From assembly GCF_030413175.1 (NCBI RefSeq), contig NZ_CP129212.1, positions 2,976,001-3,040,000 of the forward strand: a stretch of 64,000 nucleotides of DNA. Reading direction: 5' to 3'. A model generated the notes under the pieces. That model was not told the origin of the DNA. It saw only the letters and a list, made by a program, of their open reading frames with translations, and searched no databases. How positions within the stretch are numbered: the first letter of the stretch is position 1; each line of letters starts with the position of its first letter. The translations under genes were made by a program, and so were the position numbers. This document shows positions 16,631 through 24,969 of the stretch, piece by piece. The stretch comes from Bradyrhizobium roseum (GTDB lineage Bacteria; Pseudomonadota; Alphaproteobacteria; Rhizobiales; Xanthobacteraceae).

Positions 16631-17823
16631 GCCGTCGCGTCAAAAAACCTCTCCGCCCGGCCGGCGATCGCCCCAAGGGCGCGCGTCCGTATCGGGGCTC
16701 GGCGGCCGAGCGGCCGCAGTCGTTTCGTCCGGGCGGCAAGCCGCCGGCGCGATTTCCGGCTGCGCCGCCCCGTGCAGCAAAGCCCTTTGTGCCTGAGCCG
16801 GAGAAGGTCGCGCCGGAGCTGCCGCCGCTGCCGACCAAGGTTCAGACCGTTGTCGTCACCGCCGATGAGAACAACATGCGCGTCGACCGCTTCCTCGAGG
16901 CGCGCTTTCCGGGCCTGTCGTTCTCCCATATCCAGCGCATCGTTCGCAAAGGCGAGTTGCGGGTCAACGGCAAGCGCGCCGACAGCAAGGACCGGCTGGA
17001 AGAAGGCCAGAGCGTGCGCATCCCGCCGCTCAAGCTCGATACGCCAAAAGGCGTTGGGCAGCTTTCGGAGGCTGCGACCAAGACGCTGCAGGCGCTCAAG
17101 GACATGATTCTGTTCGAGGACGCCGACGTCATGGTGCTGAACAAACCTGCAGGGCTAGCCGTGCAGGGCGGCTCCGGCATCACGCGCAACGTCGACGACA
17201 TGCTGGAAGTGATGCGCGACGCCAAGGGGCAGAAACCGCGGCTGGTGCACCGGCTGGACCGGGAAACCTCGGGCTGTCTGTTGATCGCCAAAACCCGCTT
17301 TGCCGCCACCGCATTGACCGGTTCGTTCCGCCACCGCTCGGCGCGAAAAATCTATTGGGCGCTGGTGGCCGGCGTGCCGAAACCGAAGCAGGGCCGCATC
17401 TCGACCTATCTGGCCAAGGAGGAGAGCGAGGACGACAGCATCATGCGGGTGGCAAAGCATGGCGACGAGGGCGCCAGCCACGCGGTGACCTACTATGCCG
17501 TGGTCGAGACCTCCGCGCAAAAGCTCGCCTGGGTCTCGCTGAAGCCGGTGACCGGCCGCACCCATCAATTGCGCGCGCACATGGCCCATATCGACCACGC
17601 CATCGTCGGCGATCCCAAATATTTCAACAAGGAGAACTGGCAGTTGCCGGGTGGACTGCAGAACCGCCTGCATCTGCTGGCGCGGCGGATCGTGATCCCG
17701 CATCCGCGCGGTGGCTTCATCGATGCCAGCGCGCCGCTGCCGCCGCACATGCTGCAATCCTGGAACCTGCTCGGGCTCGAGCATGACCGGTTCGACCCAA
17801 TCGAAAACGCGCCGGAGGAATAG
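16627..17823 (+). CDS. RluA-family (RluC/RluD-like) rRNA pseudouridine synthase
   Basis: This class isomerises specific uridines in 23S rRNA. The 398-residue product has a basic, proline-rich N-terminal extension of about 70 residues. An S4 domain follows (NMRVDRFLEARFPGLSFSHI, RIVRKGELRVNGKRADSKDR), then the catalytic domain with LVHRLDRETSG, whose Asp is the nucleophile, and GRTHQLRAHMAHIDHAIVGD. It overlaps higA by four bases, so the toxin-antitoxin pair appears inserted or fixed directly ahead of a housekeeping gene. A degenerate copy of its 3' end recurs near 25389. Confidence 0.94.
   Translation: MSRRVKKPLRPAGDRPKGARPYRGSAAERPQSFRPGGKPPARFPAAPPRAAKPFVPEPEKVAPELPPLPTKVQTVVVTADENNMRVDRFLEARFPGLSFSHIQRIVRKGELRVNGKRADSKDRLEEGQSVRIPPLKLDTPKGVGQLSEAATKTLQALKDMILFEDADVMVLNKPAGLAVQGGSGITRNVDDMLEVMRDAKGQKPRLVHRLDRETSGCLLIAKTRFAATALTGSFRHRSARKIYWALVAGVPKPKQGRISTYLAKEESEDDSIMRVAKHGDEGASHAVTYYAVVETSAQKLAWVSLKPVTGRTHQLRAHMAHIDHAIVGDPKYFNKENWQLPGGLQNRLHLLARRIVIPHPRGGFIDASAPLPPHMLQSWNLLGLEHDRFDPIENAPEE
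17741..17823 (+). repeat. 3' end of the pseudouridine synthase gene, left copy of an imperfect direct repeat
   Basis: The stretch starting CGCCGCACATGCTG and ending in ACGCGCCGGAGGAATAG is matched at 25397-25477 by a copy with the same order of words (CGCCGCACATGCTG, GAGCA, CGGTTCGA, ATCGA, AACGCGCCGG). Identity by eye is about three quarters with small indels. The two copies bracket the LysR-CusAB-TerC block. Confidence 0.7.
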
Positions 17824-17831
17824 CCGGGCCT

Positions 17832-18761
17832 TCAAATCATGATTGCATTCAGCCGAGTCGATTCCAGCGAGTGAATGATGTGCTCTGACAGGAGTTGGGC
17901 CGCCGGGGACAGCGCTCCGGGAGCGTGGTACAGCGCGATCTCGGCATCGGGCATCTGGGGCATGTCATGTTCGGTTCCCAGCAGCATCAGGCCTTCCGGC
18001 ACCATGTCCTTGGACATCACCGTGACGCCGAGACCCGCGCGCACCGCAGCCTGCAGGCCCTCGCTGCTCGGGCTGGTGTAGGCGATGCGCCATGCTCGCT
18101 TGTTGGCCTCCAGACCTGCAAGTGCTCGCTTGCGATAGACGTCGGGTGCTGGTGCCAGCACCAGCGGAAGGGGCTGATTGGAGTCCAGCACAAGCTTTGG
18201 TCCGGTGACCCAGACCAGCACGTCGCGCCAGACCGCGATGCCGCCTGCCGGGCCTTGGGGCTCGCGCTTGACCATGATCAGGTCGTACTCCCCCCTGGAA
18301 AAGCCTTCGAGCAGGCTGAAGCTGAACGTGCAGTTGACCTCGAGCGCGACGCGCGGATGCGCGCGCGCAAAGCGGGCCAGAATGTCCGGCAGGTAGACGG
18401 TGGCGAAGTCCTCGGGCGTGCCAAGTCGAACGCTGCCTTCGATGTCGGGCTCCAGGATGCGGGAACGGGCTTCATCGGCCAGATGCAGCAACTGCCTGGC
18501 GTAGTTGAGCAGGATCTCGCCGTCGGGAGTAAGCAGGAAATCGCGGCCGTCCCGCTCGAAGACACGGCGACCGAGACCTTCTTCGAGCTTCTTGATTTGC
18601 AGGCTGACGGTGGATTGCGTGCGCCCGACTCGTTCCGCGGCCCGCGTGAAGCTGGCGTTGTCGACGACCGCCACGAATGTCCGCAGCAAATCGAAATCGA
18701 AGGGGGGTAAGGGCGTGCTCAAATTGAAACCTGTCTGCCGTTCCTCCCTGAACCGTACCAT
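17832..18761 (-). CDS. LysR-family transcriptional regulator
   Basis: The product has an N-terminal HTH (FDFDLLRTFVAVVDNASFTR, RVGRTQSTVSLQIKKLEEGL) and a LysR substrate domain (SVRLGTPEDFATVYLPDILA, EYDLIMVKREPQGP). Length is 309 residues from ATG 18761. A TTG at 18722 preceded by AGG would give 296 residues and a more typical N-terminus (STPLPPFDFDLLRTF), so the start is uncertain. It follows the CusA-type gene on the same strand by 14 bases, an unusual downstream place for a LysR gene. It may control the efflux operon or a distant target. Confidence 0.88.
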   Translation of the reverse strand: MVRFREERQTGFNLSTPLPPFDFDLLRTFVAVVDNASFTRAAERVGRTQSTVSLQIKKLEEGLGRRVFERDGRDFLLTPDGEILLNYARQLLHLADEARSRILEPDIEGSVRLGTPEDFATVYLPDILARFARAHPRVALEVNCTFSFSLLEGFSRGEYDLIMVKREPQGPAGGIAVWRDVLVWVTGPKLVLDSNQPLPLVLAPAPDVYRKRALAGLEANKRAWRIAYTSPSSEGLQAAVRAGLGVTVMSKDMVPEGLMLLGTEHDMPQMPDAEIALYHAPGALSPAAQLLSEHIIHSLESTRLNAIMI

Positions 18762-18775
18762 CGAAGTCAACCGTT

Positions 18776-21700
18776 TCACAGATGCCCGACGTCGGGCGCG
18801 GTGAGCTCGCCCGATGGCGGCCTGACAGGATCGGTCCGACGAACCGGTGCGGCAGGCCCCGGCTCCTGGCAAGCTACTTGGCCGCCTTCCGACGGTAGCG
18901 AAACGTCGGCATGACGCTGCGGCTCGTTCAGCCGGCGCCGCTCGGCCCTGGGAAGGGCGAGCCGGTCGTAGAGGACCGGAACGAGCAAGAGTGTAAGCGC
19001 GGTTGCGGTAATGAGGCCGCCGATCAGCACGATCGCGAGCGGCCGCTGGATTTCCGCGCCCGGTCCGTCGGCGAACAGGAACGGCACCAGCCCAAGCGCC
19101 GCGATCGAGGCGGTGAGGGTAACCGGTCGTAGCCGGCGTCTTGCGCCTTCCATGACCGCCTCGCGGAACGGCAATTTGCTGCGCCCACAAACTTCGTTGA
19201 TGTAGGATATCAGCACGACGCCATTGAGCACCGCGATGCCCATCAAGGCGATGAAGCCGACCGAGGCGGGGACCGACAGGAACTCGCCCGACGCCCAGAG
19301 AGCGATCACGCCGCCGATGGTGGCGAACGGAACGTTGCAGAAGACGAGCAACGCCTGCCGCATCGATCCAAACGTCATGTAGAGCAGCAGGAATATGGCG
19401 CCCAGCGCAACCGGCACGACGATCGACAGACGCGCCGCGGCCCGCTGCTGGTTTTCGAACTGCCCGCCCCATACCAGAGAATAGCCGTTCGGAAGGTCAA
19501 TTCGCGATGCCGCCGCCTTGGCGTCGTCGACGAAGCCGACCAAGTCGCGCCCGCGCACGTTGGCCAGAATGGTGGCGAAGCGCTGGCCTTCTTCGCGAAT
19601 AACCTGTATCGGACCGTCCTCGACGCGGATACTGGCGACTTGACCCAGCTCGACGGTGCCGCCACCGGGCAGCACGATCGGCACCCGTCCAAGATCGGAT
19701 GCGGAGGCGCGCTGACGCTCTTCGCCGCGGACCACCAGGGGCGTGCGCACCTGGCCTTCGAGCACGATGCCGAGCCGGCGGCCGTCGACCCAGACTCTCA
19801 GCGCTTCCTGGACTTCCTCGGCATTCAGCCCAAAGCGGCCGGCTTGGGCCCGATCGACCGCCACCGTGAAATAGCGCATCCCGGCGTTACGAAGCGCAAA
19901 AACGTCGATCGCTCCCGGGACTGTCTTGATCGCGGCGGCGATGTCGCGCGCCACCCGGTTCAAGGTCGCGATGTCGTCGCCGAACACCTTGACGACGACG
20001 TCGCCGCGCGCGCCGATGATCATTTCCTGGACCCGCATGTCGATCGGCTGAGTCAGCGCATAGTTGATGCCCGGGATACCGTCGAGCACGCGGCGCAGTT
20101 CGCCGAGGAACCAGCGCATGTCACGGCCGCGCCATTCGTTGCGCGGGGCCAGGGTCATGAACATGTCTGTCTCGTTGAGACCGACCGGATCGATGCCGAG
20201 TTCGTCAGCGCCGGCCCGCGCGATGATCCGCTTGATCTCGGGAATCTCCTGCTTGAGTGCCTGCTGAATGCGCCGATCCGTCTGCGTCGCTTCGTCGATC
20301 GAAATGGTTGGGTGCTTGCGTATCGTGATCACGGGCGTACCTTCGTCCATGATAGGCATGAAGGTGCTGCCGATGCGCGGAAACACCACGGCGGTCGCCG
20401 CAATGCCGATCGCGACCGCCACGAACAGGCCGGCGGGTCGCCGCATCACATAAGCAAGCAGCGGATCGTAGCCGGCGTGCAGCTTGCGCACCAACCAAGG
20501 CTCGGCATGCGCGCCGGCCCGCAGCAGATGGGCGGAAAGGGCCGGCACCACCGTGAGCGAGAGCGCCAGCGCGGCGACCAGCGCCACCACGATTGTCAGT
20601 GCGACCGGGCTGAACAGCCGGCCTTCCAGACCTTGCAGGGCCAGCAGCGGCATGAACACCAGGATGATGATGGCGACGCCCGACACCAGCGGCGCAGCGA
20701 CTTCGCGGGTCGCCTCCAGCGTGAGACGCAGGCGCGTTGGGAGATCGGGCTTCTCGGCCGTGGAAAGACGGTGCTCGACGTTTTCAACCACCACCACCGC
20801 GCAATCGACCAGAAGGCCGATCGCGATCGCAAGGCCGCCGAGCGACATGATGTTGGCCGACCAGCCGAGCATGCGCATCACGCCGAAGGTCGTCAGCACC
20901 GCCAGCGGCAGGATCAGCGATACCACAAGCGCCGAACGCAGGTTTCCCAGGAACAGCAGCAGCAGGATGATGACGAACACGATCGCCTCCAGCAGCACCT
21001 TCTGCACCGTCCAGACCGCCTTGCCGATCAATTCGCTGCGGTCATAAAAAATCACGATGCGGGCGCCCTGGGGCAACTGCGGCGCGAGGGAGTCAAAGCG
21101 CGCCTTGACGCCGTCCACCACGGTGCGCGCATTGGCGCCGCGCAGACCGAGCACCATGCCCCAGACTGCCTCGCCGGCCGCTTCGGCGGTTACCACGCCG
21201 TTGCGGGCGAGCGAGCCGAATCTGACATCGGCGACGTCGCTGACCCGTACGATCACGCCGTTGCGTGTCGCCACCACGGTGTTGCGGATGTCGTCCAGTG
21301 TCTGGATGCGTCCTTCGGACCGCACCAGCAATGCTTCCTCGCCACTGCGGATGCGTCCAGCCCCGTCATTGCGGTTGTTGACCTCGACGGCCTTCTCGAG
21401 CATCTGGGTGGTGATGCCGCGCGCCGCCATGGCGGAGGCCGAAGGGATCACCTCGAAGGTGCGCACGTGGCCGCCCAGCACATTGACATCGGCGACCCCC
21501 GGCAGGCTGCGCAGCGCCGGCCGGATCGTCCAGTCGAGCAGCGAGCGCTTCTCCTGCGTCGACAGCGACGGGGATTCGATGGTGAACATCACCATCTCGG
21601 CGAGCGGCGTCACGATTGGGGCCAGGCCGCCGTCGCTGCCGGCCGGAAGCTGGTCGCGCACCTCCTGCAGTCGCTCGTTCACCTGCGCGCGAGCCCAGAA

Positions 21701-22009
21701 GATGTCGGTCCCATCGGCGAACTCGAACGTCAGGAGCGCGACCGCGTATCGGGTCGTCGAGCGCATGCGCACCAGGTTCGGGATGCCGCGCGCGGCAAGC
21801 TCGATCGGTGTCGTCACTCGGCTCTCCAGCTCCTCGGGGGTGAGGCCGGGCGCCTGCATCGAAACCAGCACCTGGATCGGCGCAACGTCCGGGAATGCGT
21901 CGATCGAAAGCTTCTGGTAGGCGAGTGCGCCCCACACGGCCAGCGAGAGCGCCCCGATGAACACGATGAGACGCTGCTTGAGCGCGAGATCCACTAATCC
22001 GGAAAACAT
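18776..22009 (-). CDS. CusA/CzcA-type RND efflux pump permease
   Basis: Heavy-metal RND pumps export metal ions by proton antiport as trimers. The 1077-residue length fits. Visible landmarks are the first helix (LKQRLIVFIGALSLAVWGAL), the porter region PDVAPIQVLVSMQAPGLTPE, the TM4 motif GLAIAIGLLVDCAVVVVENV with a membrane Asp, DRSELIGKAVWTVQKVLLEA and the C-terminal MGIAVLNGVVLISYINEVCG. The TM4 motif is closer to CusA than to the DFG motif of CzcA, but substrate cannot be decided. The last 50 residues are a proline-rich tail. It overlaps nothing but is only three bases from the adaptor gene. Confidence 0.93.
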   Translation of the reverse strand: MFSGLVDLALKQRLIVFIGALSLAVWGALAYQKLSIDAFPDVAPIQVLVSMQAPGLTPEELESRVTTPIELAARGIPNLVRMRSTTRYAVALLTFEFADGTDIFWARAQVNERLQEVRDQLPAGSDGGLAPIVTPLAEMVMFTIESPSLSTQEKRSLLDWTIRPALRSLPGVADVNVLGGHVRTFEVIPSASAMAARGITTQMLEKAVEVNNRNDGAGRIRSGEEALLVRSEGRIQTLDDIRNTVVATRNGVIVRVSDVADVRFGSLARNGVVTAEAAGEAVWGMVLGLRGANARTVVDGVKARFDSLAPQLPQGARIVIFYDRSELIGKAVWTVQKVLLEAIVFVIILLLLFLGNLRSALVVSLILPLAVLTTFGVMRMLGWSANIMSLGGLAIAIGLLVDCAVVVVENVEHRLSTAEKPDLPTRLRLTLEATREVAAPLVSGVAIIILVFMPLLALQGLEGRLFSPVALTIVVALVAALALSLTVVPALSAHLLRAGAHAEPWLVRKLHAGYDPLLAYVMRRPAGLFVAVAIGIAATAVVFPRIGSTFMPIMDEGTPVITIRKHPTISIDEATQTDRRIQQALKQEIPEIKRIIARAGADELGIDPVGLNETDMFMTLAPRNEWRGRDMRWFLGELRRVLDGIPGINYALTQPIDMRVQEMIIGARGDVVVKVFGDDIATLNRVARDIAAAIKTVPGAIDVFALRNAGMRYFTVAVDRAQAGRFGLNAEEVQEALRVWVDGRRLGIVLEGQVRTPLVVRGEERQRASASDLGRVPIVLPGGGTVELGQVASIRVEDGPIQVIREEGQRFATILANVRGRDLVGFVDDAKAAASRIDLPNGYSLVWGGQFENQQRAAARLSIVVPVALGAIFLLLYMTFGSMRQALLVFCNVPFATIGGVIALWASGEFLSVPASVGFIALMGIAVLNGVVLISYINEVCGRSKLPFREAVMEGARRRLRPVTLTASIAALGLVPFLFADGPGAEIQRPLAIVLIGGLITATALTLLLVPVLYDRLALPRAERRRLNEPQRHADVSLPSEGGQVACQEPGPAAPVRRTDPVRPPSGELTAPDVGHL

Positions 22010-22012
22010 GGC

Positions 22013-23224
22013 CTATTCCTTGTCCGCGGCGGCGAGTTCCGACAGCAGTGTGATGACGCCGCGATCGGCGACCTCATCGGTGGCGGCAAGCGCGCCGCGG
22101 ACCGAAGCGCTGCGCGCGTTTTCCGAAATGACCTGGACGGGCCGCGCCAGGAAGCCCCGCGGGCCCTTCACGAAGATCCAGCTCCGGTCGCGATGGCGCA
22201 CCACCGACGTCGCCGGCACCGACCACTGTGGTGCGCCGTTCTGGCTGATGCGAATCGTCGCGAGCACGGCGAGGCCGGCGCGGATCGCGCCGTTGGCCGA
22301 ACCGATTTCGGCGACCGCGACGGCTGACTGCGTCGAGGCATCGACGGTGCGGCCGATCCGGACGACACGTCCCTGCACGCCATAGGCCGGGATCACGACG
22401 GCCTGGCCCACCGTGATCGCCGGAAGGCGCGACGCCGGCACCTGGATATTGATCCAGAGCGGATCCAGCTCGGCGATCGAGACCACCGGCGCCGCGGCCT
22501 CGACCCGCTGGCCGGGACTGGCCTCGCGGCGCACCACCGTGCCGGATATCGGTGCGTGCACGGTGACCGAGCTGAGGATCCGCCGCGAGTTCCGCAGCGT
22601 GTCGATGTCAGCCTCGGACATTTCCATCAGGCCCAGGATCTGGGCGCGTTCGTCGAGTCGCGACTTGGCGTTGGCGGATTCCGTCTCGACGACGCGTAGT
22701 TCGCGTTCCGGCGTCACCCGGTTTTCCCATAGAAAGCGGGTGCGGCGCAGGCGGTCGGCGGACAATGCCTCGTCGGAAAGAGCGGCGAGATACTGCCGCT
22801 GCGCTTCGACCAGATCTGGCGAGCGCAGTCGCGCGATCGGCTGCCCTGCGACGACGTTTTCGTCGGTAGCGACCAGCACCGCCTCGAGCAGGCCGTTCGC
22901 CGGCGCGGCGACCACGCGAAGCTGCGAGGGCGGGATGGCCACTGTCCCCGGCAGCGACAATTCGGTTTCGCCGCGCTCCGGCGAAACCGGGGACGTTACG
23001 ATTCCCGCGGTGCGAATCTCGTGTTCGTCCATCGGGATTGCGACGTCCGCGGGTTCGGCCGCGAGAGGCGATGTCAGGGGCGGGAAGGCCGCGGCGATGG
23101 CGAACCCGACCAACGCAGCCAGGTTGCGCGGCAGGAAAGCCAGCCGCAGCCTGTTGCTTGATCGGCAGCCATTCGCGGAGGCTCGGCGGGCCGGGCAGGC
23201 GCAGGTGGTGGTATGGCTTGTCAT
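22013..23224 (-). CDS. CusB/CzcB-type membrane fusion (adaptor) protein
   Basis: Adaptor proteins link an RND pump to an outer-membrane channel. The 403-residue product has a membrane-anchoring or signal segment near residues 33-56 (NLAALVGFAIAAAFPPLTSP). It then has the barrel-sandwich halves (RVVAAPANGLLEAVLVATDE, VTVHAPISGTVVRREASPGQ), a helical hairpin (SANAKSRLDERAQILGLMEM) and beta-barrel parts (LWINIQVPASRLPAITVGQA). The N-terminal 30 residues before the hydrophobic segment are Arg/Cys-rich, so a later start is possible. No outer-membrane channel gene lies nearby. Confidence 0.9.
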   Translation of the reverse strand: MTSHTTTCACPARRASANGCRSSNRLRLAFLPRNLAALVGFAIAAAFPPLTSPLAAEPADVAIPMDEHEIRTAGIVTSPVSPERGETELSLPGTVAIPPSQLRVVAAPANGLLEAVLVATDENVVAGQPIARLRSPDLVEAQRQYLAALSDEALSADRLRRTRFLWENRVTPERELRVVETESANAKSRLDERAQILGLMEMSEADIDTLRNSRRILSSVTVHAPISGTVVRREASPGQRVEAAAPVVSIAELDPLWINIQVPASRLPAITVGQAVVIPAYGVQGRVVRIGRTVDASTQSAVAVAEIGSANGAIRAGLAVLATIRISQNGAPQWSVPATSVVRHRDRSWIFVKGPRGFLARPVQVISENARSASVRGALAATDEVADRGVITLLSELAAADKE

Positions 23225-23254
23225 GGTATTTCTCGTGTGGTCCGTGGAGTGATG

Positions 23255-24301
23255 TCAGCGTGAGGCGGAAGCGTCCGCGGCCCGATCTGGCGGCGAGCGG
23301 GCAAAGGCCGGATCGGCAGTCGCTTTCTGCGCGGCCTCGTCCTTCCCTGCCTTCCAGATCGAGAAGATCACGCTGCCCGCCAGCAGCGCGAAGGTCACGC
23401 CTAACGAGATCAACGGATCGAATTTTCCGAAGATCTGGTTCCAGAAGATCTTGAGGCCGATGAAGATCAGAACCAGCGACAGCGCGCGTTTCAGGTAGCG
23501 GAAGCGGTGCACGCTGGCGGCCAGCGCGAAATACAGCGCGCGCAGCCCGAGGATCGCGAAGATGTTCGACGTATAGACGATGTAGGGATCGGTAGTGATC
23601 GCCCAGATCGCCGGCAGGCTGTCGACCGCGAACACGAGATCGGCGAACTCGATCATGACCAGCGCGAGGAATAGCGGCGTGACGTGAAGCAGTGAGCCGG
23701 TGCCGGCAGGATTTGGCAGGCGTACCAGGAAAGCGTCGCCGTGCAGCGCCTTGGTTACTCGCAGACGTTGCTGCATGAACCGCATCAGGCGGTTGTCGAC
23801 CCAGGCGGACGGATTTTCGGCAACGACCAGGATTTTCACGCCGGTGGCCACCAGGATCCCGCCAAACACCAGCAGCAACCAGCCGAATTGCAGGATCAGT
23901 GCGGTTCCGAAAGCGATCATGATGGCGCGCATCACCACCACGCCGAGGATACCGTAGAACAGAACCCGGTGCTGGAGATGCGGCGGGATGGCAAGCGTAG
24001 AGAAAATCAGCGAGATCACGAACACGTTGTCGAGCGCGAGCGTCTTCTCGACGAAGAAGCCGGTGAGATATGCCGCACCGCTCTCGCCGCCCATGTCCAC
24101 CCAGACCCAAGCGCCGAAGACGAGCGCGATACCGATATAGGCGGTGGACAGCAGCAGGCTTTCGCGGACCCCGATTTCGCGCACCTTTCTGTGCAGGACG
24201 CCAAGGTCGAACGCCAGCAGGATGGCGACGATACCGCAGAACAGCAGCCACGCCCAAAGCGGCTTGCCCAGATAATCGAGCCCAAGGATGTCGAAAGGCA
24301 T
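23255..24301 (-). CDS. TerC/Alx-family integral membrane protein
   Basis: TerC/Alx proteins are membrane proteins linked to tellurite resistance or manganese export. The 348-residue product has about nine helices and the family motifs FFVEKTLALDNVFVISLIFS, VLFYGILGVVVMRAIMIAFG and VMIEFADLVFAVDSLPAIWA, with the acidic residues thought to bind metal. It is followed by the CusB-like adaptor after 30 bases and preceded by a 49-residue ORF after eight bases. I found no yybP-ykoY riboswitch upstream, although these often control alx. Confidence 0.94.
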   Translation of the reverse strand: MPFDILGLDYLGKPLWAWLLFCGIVAILLAFDLGVLHRKVREIGVRESLLLSTAYIGIALVFGAWVWVDMGGESGAAYLTGFFVEKTLALDNVFVISLIFSTLAIPPHLQHRVLFYGILGVVVMRAIMIAFGTALILQFGWLLLVFGGILVATGVKILVVAENPSAWVDNRLMRFMQQRLRVTKALHGDAFLVRLPNPAGTGSLLHVTPLFLALVMIEFADLVFAVDSLPAIWAITTDPYIVYTSNIFAILGLRALYFALAASVHRFRYLKRALSLVLIFIGLKIFWNQIFGKFDPLISLGVTFALLAGSVIFSIWKAGKDEAAQKATADPAFARSPPDRAADASASR

Positions 24302-24309
24302 GCGGCCCT

Positions 24310-24459
24310 CTAGATGCCGGTGTCAGGCAGAGGACGCGGCCGACGTCCGATGTTGCGCGTTTTGCCAGCGACGAAGAAGGCGGTTGAGCCCACTGTCACG
24401 ACCGTGTCGTCCGAACGCAGCGCAGCCCGGCGGGTATCGTTGTTCTGGGCCATTGCCAT
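24310..24459 (-). CDS. Possible 49-residue protein ahead of terC
   Basis: An ORF from ATG 24459 encodes MAMAQNNDTRRAALRSDDTV, then VTVGSTAFFVAGKTRNIGRR and a proline-rich end, stopping eight bases before the terC start. Its position and tight spacing suggest coupling to terC translation. No strong ribosome-binding site is seen. The product has no signal peptide or metal motif that I can recognise. It may equally be a leader ORF. Confidence 0.45.
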   Translation of the reverse strand: MAMAQNNDTRRAALRSDDTVVTVGSTAFFVAGKTRNIGRRPRPLPDTGI

Positions 24460-24499
24460 GTGGGTAAGCGATCAGGCTCGGGGTGCGGGGGGGTATTTT

Positions 24500-24682
24500 T
24501 CAGCCGTCCGTCGATTGTGTCGCGTTGTCGGAGCGCGTGGCGTTCGGAACGTACAGCTCTTTCCGGACGACGATCGCGCGAGCGGGAGACGCCGTGCCAG
24601 CGCGCGCCGGGATTTCATATTGCCTGAGGTCGTCTCTCAGAAACGGCGACTGCACGTCCATTGGCCGCATGCCGGTCTTCAT
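24500..24682 (-). CDS. Small 60-residue protein, first ORF of the TerC-CusBA operon
   Basis: The ATG at 24682 is preceded by a strong GAAAGGAG ribosome-binding site at good spacing. The product starts MKTGMRPMDVQSPFLRDDLR, is polar, and has VVRKELYVPNATRSDNATQS near the end. It has no membrane segment and no cysteine or histidine cluster. It is the most upstream ORF of the minus-strand block. Family and function are unknown to me. Confidence 0.6.
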   Translation of the reverse strand: MKTGMRPMDVQSPFLRDDLRQYEIPARAGTASPARAIVVRKELYVPNATRSDNATQSTDG

Positions 24683-24758
24683 GGCTAGCTCTCCTTTCGA
24701 ACTGGCCGAGTTATGTCCGGCCCGGGAGAATTTTTGAAATGAGTTCTACGGCTGCTTC

Positions 24759-24777
24759 CCATTGAAGAATTCAATGG
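24759..24777. promoter_or_regulatory. Perfect 19-base palindrome upstream of the efflux operon
   Basis: CCATTGAA and TTCAATGG flank GAA as perfect inverted eight-base arms. It lies 77 bases upstream of the minus-strand start at 24682 and 193 bases upstream of the divergent zeta-like gene. The half-site CCATTG/CAATGG recurs in the next palindrome. A regulator dimer site is likely; the cognate protein is not known. Confidence 0.55.
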
Positions 24778-24872
24778 ACCTTCCGTCGCGCCATGGTGTT
24801 TGCAGCGGGGATTTCGCGCTTGCGGTGCGCCGCATTGCCTCGAGCGAGCCCGGACCGCGAGTCCGCAGATCC

Positions 24873-24911
24873 CCAATGGACGCCATTGGACAATCCAATT
24901 GGCGTCCTTGG
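24873..24911. promoter_or_regulatory. 39-base inverted repeat between the divergent genes
   Basis: The left arm CCAATGGACGCCATTGGA mirrors CCAAGGACGCCAATTGGA (reverse complement of the right arm) with two single-base bulges around a CAA centre. It again uses CCATTG and CAATGG half-sites. It ends 58 bases before the zeta-like gene start at 24970. It could be an operator, or an RNA hairpin in that gene's 5' leader. Confidence 0.55.
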
Positions 24912-24969
24912 AGCGTAGCCGATACCAACGAAGGCGAACCCGGACGGGTGACGAAGAGAGAGGAAGGCC

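Noticed and set aside
19640..21997. A 785-codon open frame on the plus strand
   Set aside because: It is antisense to the CusA-type gene, His/Arg/Asp-rich and without domain sense; long shadow frames are common at this GC content.
24302..24760. yybP-ykoY manganese riboswitch upstream of terC
   Set aside because: Alx/TerC genes often have this element, but I could not find its conserved loops; two small ORFs occupy the leader instead.
24759..24777. FNR/FixK-type box TTGAT-N4-ATCAA
   Set aside because: The palindrome TTGAAGAATTCAA is 13 bases, one shorter than the FNR family site, and lacks the T/A at the inner positions.
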